A stretch of DNA of 64,000 bases from Euglena gracilis (taxonomy: Eukaryota; Euglenida; Euglenophyceae; Euglenales), in assembly GCA_039621445.1 (NCBI GenBank), contig CP154956.1:27410667-27474666 (forward strand). The letters run 5' to 3'. A program made the translations under genes and the position numbers. This document shows positions 54,851 through 63,721 of this stretch, piece by piece. The notes below the pieces were generated by a model, which worked only from the letters and a program-made list of their open reading frames with translations, was not told where the DNA came from and did not search any database. Every line of letters begins with the position of its first letter. Position 1 is the first letter of the stretch.

Positions 54851-56551
54851 GTGATTCAGAGGCTGCTGAGGTTGCAGAGACCACACCTGAGCCTTTGGAG
54901 AAGGAGGCCACAGATGACGAGCAAGCTGACAGCCCTAAGGCTAAACTTGAGGTCAGGCTTTGCCTGTAGGCAGGGGCTGGCATTGGGTGATGGCAATTTT
55001 TGTGTTTTCTCCCTTTTTTTTATCATTTACCCGCCCCCCCCCCCCCTTGTTGTACGACCACCCCCCGGTCACAGGTTGCAGGTCATGGGGGTGTTATGAA
55101 CACCCCCCCCGGTCACAGGTTGCGAAAATTTAACACCACCTTGCCTACGACCGCCCCCTCATTTATGACCACCCCCCGGTCGCAGGTTGCAGGTTATGGG
55201 GGTGTTACGACCCCCCTCCCCCCCCCGGTCACAGGTTGCAGGAACCCAGTCGTACAACAAGGGGGGGGCAGGTACCAAAAGATTTTGTTGCATTTTGACC
55301 ATTTTGCATTTTTTTTGCATTTTTTGAAATTGAAATTTTCTTCATAATTTACGTCCGATTGTTATTAGTTTGGTGTTATTTTTTGCATGTTTTCGGGCAT
55401 TTTTTTTGCATTTTTGTGTTTTTTTTTTGTGCTCTTCCCCTAAAAATGCGTATTTTTGCGCATTTTTTGTGGCCAGGCTAGCGCATCCCTCCCTTCCCGA
55501 ATGCCTTTGCAGGGTGCAGGGTTTTGGGACCAGGGCCTTTGAATTCACGGTTTCACTGGGGGGGGGATTGGAGGCCGAAAAAATTGATTGGGAAAAAATT
55601 GGCGTACAGAAATCCTGCCGTGTCAAAGGTTTGTGCCTCCTCGTGCCCCGGTTGCTTTGAAGCGCCTTTTTTTCAGTCATCTTGCAAAAAAAAAACTGCC
55701 AATTTTTTCCGGGCCTTTTTCAGTTTTGGCACCATTTTTTTTTCGGTTTCCAATTTTGTCGGTTCTAATTTTATCTAGCCCCAAACCCCCCCCCCCCCCG
55801 GTATTATTTTGTTAGTTGTGCTGAAAAATAAACCACAATGAAATTTTATTTGCTTTCGCAATATTGGCAAATTCAGCAATCATTTTCAATTTGATTTAAT
55901 TTTTTAATTGTTGGTTTTCAACCCGAAAAAATATTTGTCGCAGCCCAAAGTGCACAGTGTGTGCAGTGTGCAGTGTGTAAAATCCGATTATGCAAATTTT
56001 GGCAGGATAAGATCAACTCTTGCATTACTTTTTTTTGTTTTGGTCTCTTTGCCGTTTCTCTGTGGCAAAACCTGCACAAGGTTGAGTTGGAGGAGGTGAA
56101 AGCCAAACTGGCCGAGGTTGAAAAGAAGTATTTGTATGCATTGGCTGAGATCGAGACCGTGCGCCGCAGAGGTCGACAGCAAGTGGAGGACGCCCAGAAG
56201 TTTGGCATTGAGAAGTTTGCCAGCTCCATTTTGGAAGTGTGCAACCTGAAGATCATGTGCGCTTTCAAATCATGCAGCGTCATCAGAATTTGTATTTCAA
56301 ACGTTTGGGGCTCGTCCATTCCAATTTCTATTCCTATTAATTTTTTGCTATCTTGCTATCTTGCTCTCAGCTGGGTTGTGTTACAACAGAGACCACAGAA
56401 GCTGGCCTCTCCAAATGAGAAGTTTTCAGGCAGCTTTTCGAACCTCCTGGGGAGGTCCCAGTAGTTTGCCAAAATTGGGGCTAAATTTAGGCCTATTTGG
56501 CCAAACACTGACCCTGACCCTGACCCCATCCCTCAAACCTAACCTTATACC

Positions 56552-56586
<35 letters not shown>

Positions 56587-58885
56587 ATACATATATATAT
56601 ATATATATATATATGGAGCAGGTTTATAATACAGCACATTTGTCTCGGCGACGGGGAGGGCGATAACATATTGGTCAAGGGGGAACCCCGAGGGGAGCAT
56701 GCAATCAAGGTCACACCGGGTGGTGGTGGCGGTGGTGGTGCACCCAGCCCAGCTGGGTGCCTAACTTTCATACAAATTTTGTGAATATCAGTTCTCAAAG
56801 AATGATGAAAGAAAAATGAAACACCCGAAAGCTCGATTTTTGGGGCGTTTGACCCCCTGTTTGCCTCCGTTGCTTTCTTTCCTTTCCTTTCCTTTCCCTT
56901 CCTCCCTTTTTTCTGAAATTCAGTTCTTGCATTCCTCCCCCCCTGTTTAGTTGGACCTGACCCCCTGCAGGCATTCCTGATTTGCAGATATGTCTCTGTG
57001 AAGACAAGGGTTTATTTGCCCCTATTTGATCTCTCCAAAAACTTTTTCAGTGTATTGTGCAGCGCTCGCATGTTTTGCAGGAATCATTTGTTTTGCTGTT
57101 TCTCCTTGGACAGTCATTTTTTTTTCCTGTTTTTTTTTCAGAATCTTTATTTTTGAAGCCCGCTCTTTCTTGGCACCGTCCCAACACCAAACCTTTTCAG
57201 TCTTGTCAAGCCCAAAAGCAACTTTTTGTTTATTGTTTTGCAAAAAAAGCACAGCCATTTTTTTTTAGAACATTTTGTTTCTCTTGCAACCATTTTCCAG
57301 AAAAGCTTTTAAAATTTTTTCCTTTTCATTTTTTTTACAGAATCTTTTCCACCTTTGTGAAGGTTCAACATGGCTCGTGGCTTGGGGTGCCCAAGAAGTT
57401 GCAGAAGGTCCCAGCGGCGGTGAAGAAACCCAAACCCTGGTGTGTGCTCTGGTGCGTGTCAAGTTGGGTAGTCAAGTTTCGGGGTTACGTAATGTTGTCA
57501 ACTTTTAGGTTTATTGTGCAATAATCTATTTTTTAACCAATTTTTTTTTTTGTCAATTTCGTGTTGTTTTTTTTTTTTTTTTTCTTTTTTTTTGCATTTT
57601 TTTCATATTTTTTTTTTTTTTTTTGTGTTTTTGTCCGCACGAAGTTCAAGCTTGATCCAAGCGTCATTTTTGTTGCGAAAACATGAATAATTTGGGGGCA
57701 CCATTGATTTCATTTCTCTTGCATGACGCAGTCATGGCCGACCAGTTGGGGATGGCCCTTCATGGGATGGGATGGAAGGTTTGATGGCTTTAGTCACATT
57801 TTGGCTTGCCTTGAAGATTTTTTGGGGCAGGTATTCGGCAGGTATTTCTTCACGACTGCCTTACTCCATACATTGTGACGAAGGATGTCAGCGTTTTTCT
57901 CCATGCAGAGCTGCGTGCATTGTATGGCGGGATGCGGAGCACGGAGAGAATCATGCTGAACATTTTGGAAAGGCACGGCATCCAGAAGTATGATCCGATC
58001 GGAGAGGTCTATGACCCCAACCTGGCCCGGGCCATTGCACAGGTTTCCTGTCTGCCTTGCCTGGCGTCATGTACCTCCCCCCCCCCTTGTCGTTGACACG
58101 GCGTGTCGTTGACACACCCCCCGTGTCAACGACACTTTTCTGGAACACTACCTATTGAATCACAGTGACATTGACACGGCGTGTCGTTGACACACCCCCC
58201 GTGTCAACGGCACTCTCCTGGAACATTGGCGTGTCAACGACAAGGGGGGGGGGAGGTAGTCCCCTGATCAGCCCCACCGCCTGATTTCTCTCCACGTGGT
58301 AGAGAGAAAATATACCCAAGTGGCAACCCTCCCCTGAAGAGTGCACGGGTGAGCACATTTTAAGGACGTAGTTTCGGACCCCAAGGGGTGCGCACTTATT
58401 AGGGCACTGCACATTTATTGGGAAAAAGCACAAAACATTTAATTCTCCACCACTGTTTTCCAGTTTTCCCCTTCTTGTGATGTCAAGCAATACGTCAAGT
58501 GATTATGTGTCGAGTTTGGGCTTGGGCGATAGAAGCATTTGGTCTGAGAAGGACGGTTCTGAAAATTGTGTGTGTTTTCCAACCTGGGATGTGACAGTGA
58601 TTTTTCCTTTGGGGGGGTGCGCACTTTTTAGGGAGGTAATTTCGGACCCTTGGGCGGTGCGCATTTATTAGGGCACATTTGTCAGGGGGGGTGTTTTTCT
58701 TTTTGCAATGGGGTCCTTGCTGCTGTGCGACGCCGTTGGTTTTTTTGTGTTGGTGTCTTTTCCAGGTGCCAATGCCCAATGCAGAACCTGGGACAGTGAT
58801 TCAGGTATCATCTGCTGGGTACATCTTGAATGGCCGTGTGCTCCGTGCCGCCGATGTCGTTGTTGTCCAAGACCCCCAGGGGTAA
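54851..58885 (+). CDS. grpE: GrpE, Hsp70 nucleotide-exchange factor, five exons identified
   Basis: GrpE releases ADP from DnaK/Hsp70; in eukaryotes it normally works in mitochondria or plastids. Exons by reading frame and GT-AG borders: 54851-54951 (acidic linker, TTPEPLEKEATDDEQADSPK), 56081-56236 (coiled-coil core, KKYLYALAEIETVRRRGRQQ then EKFASSILE), 57341-57439 (weaker, ends EEGPSGGEETQTL-like), 57911-58042 (LRALYGGMRSTERIMLNILE, HGIQKYDPIGEVYDPNL) and 58766-58885 (VPMPNAEPGTVIQ, SAGYILNGRVLRAADVVVV, stop TAA). All joins are in phase. The last two exons fit the GrpE signature (DP..., 19 residues, GYxxxGxxLRxAxVxV), with alanine where histidine is usual. About 201 residues are covered; the start exon is not certain. 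Exon 3 is the least secure. The introns (1129, 1104, 471 and 723 bp) hold repeat elements. Confidence 0.9.
55028..55274. mobile_element. GGTCACAGGTTGCAGGT-family element, copy 2, in grpE intron
   Basis: Starts TACCCGCCCCC with TTGTTGTACGACC and ends GTCGTACAACAAGGGG...CAGGTA, so here the ends are inverted and flanked by TA. The interior repeats the blocks of 45839-46055. It sits in the 1129-bp intron between the first two grpE exons. Confidence 0.8.
56549..56614. repeat. TA/GT compound microsatellite in grpE intron
   Basis: A (TA)n tract, then about ten GT, then (TA)n again. CCCTGACCCTGACCC precedes it at 56511-56526. Confidence 0.95.
57525..57625. repeat. T-rich tract in grpE intron
   Basis: Several T runs of 10-20 bases in the 471-bp intron between exons 3 and 4. 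A long pyrimidine stretch, perhaps expanded. Confidence 0.8.
58072..58258. mobile_element. TTGTCGTTGACAC-family C-capped element in grpE intron
   Basis: Ends TACCTCCCCCC and GGGGGGAGGTA, flanked by TA. TTGTCGTTGACAC follows the C run and GTGTCAACGACAA precedes the G run. GTGTCAACGACA/TGTCGTTGACAC words recur inside. It starts 30 bp downstream of the exon 4 donor. Confidence 0.8.
58325..58690. mobile_element. GTGCGCACTTATTAGGG-family element, copy 2, in grpE intron
   Basis: ATTTTAAGGACGTAGTTTCG, GGGGTGCGCACTTATTAGGG and the inner GATAGAAGCATTTGGTCTGA block parallel 52780-53090 in order. It ends about 75 bp before the last grpE exon. Confidence 0.75.
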
Positions 58886-59159
58886 GTCATTCCTGCAGCA
58901 GGACTTGATATGCGCAGGAAGCCGTCATGCATATTGCGATGTGTATGGCTCTCACGGACAATGGTGCTGCCCCTGTGCAAAATGTTCGACAACAAGCATC
59001 CCACATGCCGTTACATATTGGGATGCCCATGCTTTTGTTGGTTTTGATGCAGGTTGGGGGAAGTAGATGGTCGATGAACCAAAGGCAATGGGGTGGGGGA
59101 AAAACGGCAGTGCAGGCCCATTTTTTGATTCCATATTATTCTTATTATTTTCACTATTT
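58886..59159. other. 3' flank of grpE; nothing recognised
   Basis: No repeat or frame stands out. A polyadenylation site cannot be chosen with confidence. Confidence 0.3.
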
Positions 59160-59535
59160 AACCCCCCCCCAATATAAGAAACCCCTCGCTATAAGAAACC
59201 CCCAAATATAAGAAACCCTTTGTCCAATTTTCAGCCGACACCCAAATATAAGTTTGGGTGGAGGTGTGCCACAGGAGGTGGAATCCAATTTGGTGGGACC
59301 GCGGCCAGCCGCGGTCAGCCGCGGCCGACCGCGGCCAGCCGCGGTCAGGTCAGCCGCGGCCGGCCGCGGCTGCCCGTGGTGGTGGGAAAACGGCCGGCCG
59401 CGGCCAGCCGCGGTCCCACTTTTGGAAAAAATTTTTTTTTCGAAAGTGGGACCGCGGTCGACCGCGGTCCCACTTTCAGGAATTATGAACGACGCTGTGG
59501 TGGGATGACGGTCAGCCGCGGCCAACCGTTGTCCC
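59160..59535. repeat. AATATAAGAAACCC boxes and GACCGCGGCCAGCC tandem repeat
   Basis: AATATAAGAAACCC occurs at 59170-59220 and again, in the same arrangement, at 62150-62550. 59298-59475 and 59508-59530 are units of about 10 bp (GGCCAGCCGC / GGTCAGCCGC), with an inverted AAAGTGGGACCGCGG pair around 59420-59470. A matching block is at 61912-62080. The two blocks, in inverse order, may be the ends of a ~3.3-kb element that includes the gene at 59707. Confidence 0.55.
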
Positions 59536-59706
59536 ACCACAGCAAGCCAACACCAGCCTGCGACCATTCGGGCTTCGCACACTCTGGGGGTGAGATCCTG
59601 CTTTGTGTGCCGGCTGTTTTGTTGTTTGTGTTCTTTTGGCGGGGTGCTTCTTACTGCTTTTTGGTGCCGGAGTTGGCAGATATTAACGTCCTTCGACAAC
59701 ATCAGA

Positions 59707-60696
59707 ATGGCAACGTACGCAGATAGCTTGACATCAGAGGATGAAACAGTTTTCAACAATTCGTGAAGCGAGCTACTCTTCAACGAGGGCAAGGTGGCGA
59801 AACTATTGGAAGAATCGTCCCCGGAATCCCTCGTCGCCGTCATCGCGGCCGGGCAAAACTGGCGGGGAGGCGGATAGCACACGACGAAGTGCGCAAAGAA
59901 GGTCCACGAGTTGACCCAGGTGGCGATGGTCTCCAGCCAAGTCGGAGACTACAGGAATTCTTTCTTGCACTCGGTGGCGTTAGCAGGAAGCGTGGAGGTA
60001 CCCCTGATAGACTTGGGGCAGACAGCGGCGGACGTGGCGTTCAAGCTGGCTGATCGCTGGCTGGAGAAGAGTTCGAAGAAAGACAAGGGGATGACGCAGA
60101 AAGCGGAGCGGTCCGCGATGGAGGAGGACGGAGAAGACGAGGAGGACAACGACAACGACGACGCGGAAGAACGGCTCCCCTGGCAGGAGGAACTGGCGCC
60201 ACTGGCGCCAGAGCTGGCAGCGTGCCTTCGGCACGTCGAAAAGGGAGTGAGACTCCCCTGGAAGATGGTCCTGGGAGAGCTGCCCAGGTACCAGGGGTTA
60301 AAAATGCGAGCAGAGGATAATAACCACAACCAGGACGGCAAAGGGGCCTGGGACAAGCAACTGAAGGCATGGCAACAAAAGATGTTACACCTGGAAAGAA
60401 TGGTGGCCTGCCTGTATGGCAGTGTGGAAACAGACTATCAAATATTGGCTCAACAATTGTTTTTTGCTGTGGCAGAGCTGGAGCAGACGCTGCTGAGGGA
60501 GAGGAAGAAGTGCAGCATTCCAGGGGCCATCCCAAGTACAAACAACGGGCTGTTCTCCAAAGAAGATTTGGCTGTTGACAAAGCCCAATGGGCTCTGAAT
60601 CAAGCAGGCTTGGCAACAGCTTTCTCCAGACATTCTATGTCTCATTTTCCCATTCCCACAGGAAACAAAGCAGGATCTCAGACTACCAGAAGCTGA
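59707..60696 (+). pseudogene. Acidic-domain protein gene with two in-frame stops
   Basis: From the ATG at 59707 one frame runs 330 codons broken only by TGA (59764) and TAG (59875). It reads MATYADSLTSEDETVFNNS, then SELLFNEGKVAKLLEESSPE and LVAVIAAGQNWRG, then VHELTQVAMVSSQVGDYRNS, a run of about 20 D/E residues (residues ~140-160), WQEELAPLAPELAACLRHVE, and a helical C-terminus QQKMLHLERMVACLYGSVET. The text is equally protein-like on both sides of each stop. That fits a recently inactivated gene, or sequencing error, better than a chance frame. TA-rich, GCCGCGG repeat-bearing flanks suggest it belongs to an element. Family not recognised. Confidence 0.55.
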
Positions 60697-60765
60697 GCGA
60701 TTCAGTTGTAGAACATGGGTTCCGTGACCCTGAGGTCGTGGGTTCGAGTCCCAAATCCACTCGAT
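60690..60765 (+). other. tRNA-like segment with B-box, possible SINE head
   Basis: GGTTCGAGTCCC at 60740 is a good RNA polymerase III B-box. About 40 bp upstream, GATTCAGTTGTAGAAC resembles a D arm. The acceptor stem does not pair and the anticodon stem is weak, so it is not called a tRNA. A poly-T tract (60770-60805) and a dispersed repeat follow. Confidence 0.3.
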
Positions 60766-60824
60766 GCCCCCCCTTTTTTAAGGGTTCCGGAGCTTTTTTT
60801 TTTTTGCAAAGCCAAAGCACCGGA

Positions 60825-60940
60825 AAATGGCCCAGATGGGTCCGATTAAGTGCGGAGGGGTAAAAAACCAATGATGAAACAGGGAATGCATGAAAATCCT
60901 TTAAGCATTCAGAAAAACTCCTCCCTCCACCCCCGTCCGT
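60825..60940. repeat. Dispersed repeat shared with 29095-29335
   Basis: CCGGAAAATGGCCCAGATGG, GGAGGGGTAAAAAACCAATG and CTCCACCCCCGTC match the other copy in order. It follows the tRNA-like segment, so the two may form one retroposed unit. Confidence 0.5.
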
Positions 60941-61830
60941 CTTTTTCGCCATAGTGAAACGGCATCGGGAAATTCTTTTGCAAAAATTAAAAAACATAAA
61001 AAAAATAAAAATATTTATATATAGTATAGTATATAGTTTATATGTATATATACGTAAAAACATAAATATATATATAGTTTATATATATATAGTTTATATA
61101 TATATATATATAGTTTATATATATATAGTTTATATATATATATAAAAAACATAAATATATATATAGTTTATATATATATACGTAAAAACATAAATATATG
61201 TAAAAAGCAAAAAATAAAAATTAAAGAAAAGGTCATTTGAAATTCCGTGAAGTGTGGGGGGTGTGGGGGGGGATGGGGGGGTTGTGGGGGGGGGGGGGTG
61301 TGGGGGGTGATGGGGGGGGGGATGTGGGGGGGTGTGGGGGGTCTGGGGCGTGATAAATTGGCCCCTAAAAGGTACCCGCTACCCCAAAGAGCCACCAAAC
61401 TAGGGTTAATACACATGGGGGAACCCTCGCTCGGCGCCTTCGGCGCCTCGCCCGGGTCCCCCCATGTTTTTAACCCTAGTTGGGCGCCTCTTTGGGTTCG
61501 CTGGGTACCTTGTAGAGACCAATCTAACAACGTTGAGCGGGATGTGTTCTGCTGTTTGGATAAGAATCGTAACCCTAACCCTGTTCCTTCAAATAACCTC
61601 ATGAATTCTTTTTGGCCACAGTGAAACGGCATCGGGAAATTCTTTTGCAAAAAAATACAAAAAATAAAAAAATAAAAAAATGTATTTAAAAAAGCAAAAA
61701 AAAGCAAAAACAAACAAAAGGTCATATGTGAAATTACGTGAAGTGTGGGCGGGTATGGGGGGGGTGTGGGGGAGCATGGGGGGGTCTGGGGGGTCTGAGG
61801 CGTGATAAATTGGACACAAGGGGGCAGGCA
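60941..61830. repeat. Tandem ~670-bp duplication with TATA and GTGGGGG tracts
   Basis: AACGGCATCGGGAAATTCTT occurs at 60958 and 61623. Each is followed by an A-rich tract, then GTGAAGTGTGGG and a GTGGGGGG tract (61250-61340 and 61740-61795), then GCGTGATAAATTGG. The first copy has an extra TATATAGTTTA field (61015-61200). 61360-61510 is a hairpin around GGCGCC-TTC-GGCGCC. No coding region. Confidence 0.7.
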
Positions 61831-62700
61831 GGATAAAAGCTGGGCAGCCGTCGGAACTGAGCCGGCTGGTGGTGGTGCCTGATTACTGCATAGATGGTCG
61901 GTCCTGGTGGAACCGCGGCTGACCGCGGCCAGCCGCGGTTCCACCAGAAACACGTTACAAAATGCTCCTGGTGTGACCGCGGCTGGCTGCGGTTCCACCA
62001 GCAACACTTTCCAAATTGCTCTTGGTGGTGGGCACGGCTGGCCGCGGCCGACCGCGGCCAGCCGCGGCTAGCCGTCATCCCACCCAGGTGGACGCGACGG
62101 TCGCCGAAGGTCGACCTCCAGCGATTCCACCTCCTGTGGCAACCCCCCCAAATATAAGAAACCCCCAAATATAAGAAAAACCCCTAGGCCGTTGGACGCC
62201 AAGCCATATACAACAAACTCCTCATCCCTTGCGAATTTTTCTTTCACTGCCATCACTCCCGGAGTCAGATAAACACTGTGCGGCTGTATTCTGGACTGAT
62301 GGGATGATCCCGATTCAGCAGAAACGCGCCCAGGGCCTCAGAAGCCATTAGCCATGAATAAAATCCGGCACGCCGCGGTCACATGCGACTAATTAAATGA
62401 AGGAACCGAAGGCATGCCTTATAAATGGAAAATGTTCCATTTTTAAGCAACCCTTGGGGCCTGACTTCGCCACCAAAATTTCAGAAACCCCCAGATATAA
62501 AAAACCCTTTGGGCCGATCGGCGGACACCCAAATATAAGAAGCGGGGGGCGGGTGTGCGTCCTAAAATCAAAAATCCTCAACCATCTCAGTTGTCCGCCT
62601 CCAAACCCACAAACCCGGCCTCTGGGAACAAAAAAGCACATTTAAGACACGTCGGACTCCGAACTATCACCTTTGAGAGGCATGGTTCCCTTGCTGTGTG
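61831..62700. repeat. GCCGCGG repeats and AATATAAGAAACCC boxes; no gene
   Basis: 61912-62080 repeats GACCGCGGCCAGCCGCGG-type units with CACCAG(C/A)AACAC spacers. 62144-62180, 62490-62545 carry AAATATAAGAAACCCC boxes and ACACCCAAATATAAG. The middle (62190-62440) shows nothing recognisable. Confidence 0.5.
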
Positions 62701-62726
62701 GATTGTTTTACGCGTTGGTTTAGGAC

Positions 62727-63243
62727 GTGCTGCCTCGTGCCGTTAAAAAAAAAGGTGGAGCCGCAGTGGCCGAAGTAGCTGGCGAGCCTTGCGCTTGGGG
62801 AAAAACCGGGGGGGACAGCAATCAGCAAAAGACAGGCCTCAATTTCGAAAAAAAGGAGAGGGGCACGCAAGTGAGGATGAGGGGAGGAATGCGCACGACA
62901 CCGCGGCTGCGTAACTACCAGAGCGCGCCAAAAGGATCCAAACAGCACCGCCGGCGAACAAGGCATGGCACCACAAGGTTTTTGTGCTTCGCCCTCGGTG
63001 CCCCTTCCTCGCTGGTCGGTTTTGCCTCGAAGGGATAAGAAGAGGTCGATTCACAAAAACACAAAGAGAACCAACTCATACCTCCCAGTTAAAAAAAATG
63101 CCACATCCAGCGAGCTGAAGCTCGGAACAGAGCACGGCACTTCAAAAAAAAATAGGGGGTTTCGGGCATACAAAGAAATGCCCCGCACCCCCTTCTTTGT
63201 TCCTAACCTGTGGGATTCGCTCCCAGATGTGCAGCAGAATTAA
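62727..63243 (+). CDS. Hypothetical coding region, basic protein, uncertain structure
   Basis: Two overlapping plus frames. The later (62965-63243) ends ELKLGTEHGTSKKNRGFRAY, then RTPFFVPNLWDSLPDVQQN before TAA and is rich in K/R upstream. The earlier (62727-63038) is also basic. Both cannot be fully coding; one may be an exon of the gene that continues at 63309. No family recognised. Confidence 0.3.
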
Positions 63244-63308
63244 GCAGAGCCAGGCCAGAGATTCCTAATTTGTACATTCCACAAGCTGTCATCTGTAACT
63301 TTGTGCAG

Positions 63309-63721
63309 GTGGCAAGCAGTATGAACCCTTTGGGGCTTTGGCTTCTGGTTTGTTTCTTGCTGTGGTTTTGGGAAGGTTTGGCACAATGAATTGGCTGACT
63401 GAGGAATCAAGGCGCAAGGAGAAGCAGATTGAAAAGGAAAATTTGAGGCAGTGTGTCAAGAACCTGGGGAAAGACCCTACAAACGTCTGTGGCCCCTGGG
63501 CGCTGAAAGTTGCTGAAAGGGAAGGATTTATGCTGGCAGGGGAGTACAAGAATTGCTACAGAAAAACCTGTAAATGTCAATTCTGCCAATGGCAAAGACA
63601 AAGTGGGGGCCAGAGTGGGCCCCCCCCTACAAACCCTTCAAAGGTATCAGGGAAACACACGGCTGCGAGAATGAATCAAATATTACACAAAGAGCTCACA
63701 CACTGCCAAAACATTGGCTAG
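63309..63721 (+). CDS. Candidate exon, one membrane segment and a charged, Cys-rich tail
   Basis: Follows CTTTGTGCAG, a good acceptor. The frame reads GKQYEPFGALASGLFLAVVL with a likely membrane helix, then TEESRRKEKQIEKENLRQ (charged helix), VCGPWALKVAEREGFMLAGE and a CYRKTCKCQFCQW cysteine cluster. It ends TAG at 63719-63721. Function unknown. The upstream exon is not settled. Confidence 0.4.

Noticed and set aside
54776-55099. 107-codon frame reading through the first grpE exon (VIQRLLRLQRPHLSL)
   Set aside because: The other frame of the same exon gives an acidic linker that continues in phase into the GrpE core.
59258-59882. Overlapping frames through the GCCGCGG repeat on both strands
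   Set aside because: Tandem-repeat artefacts rich in R, A, D and G.
60690-60765. Functional tRNA gene
   Set aside because: The B-box is good but the acceptor stem does not pair and the anticodon stem is short.
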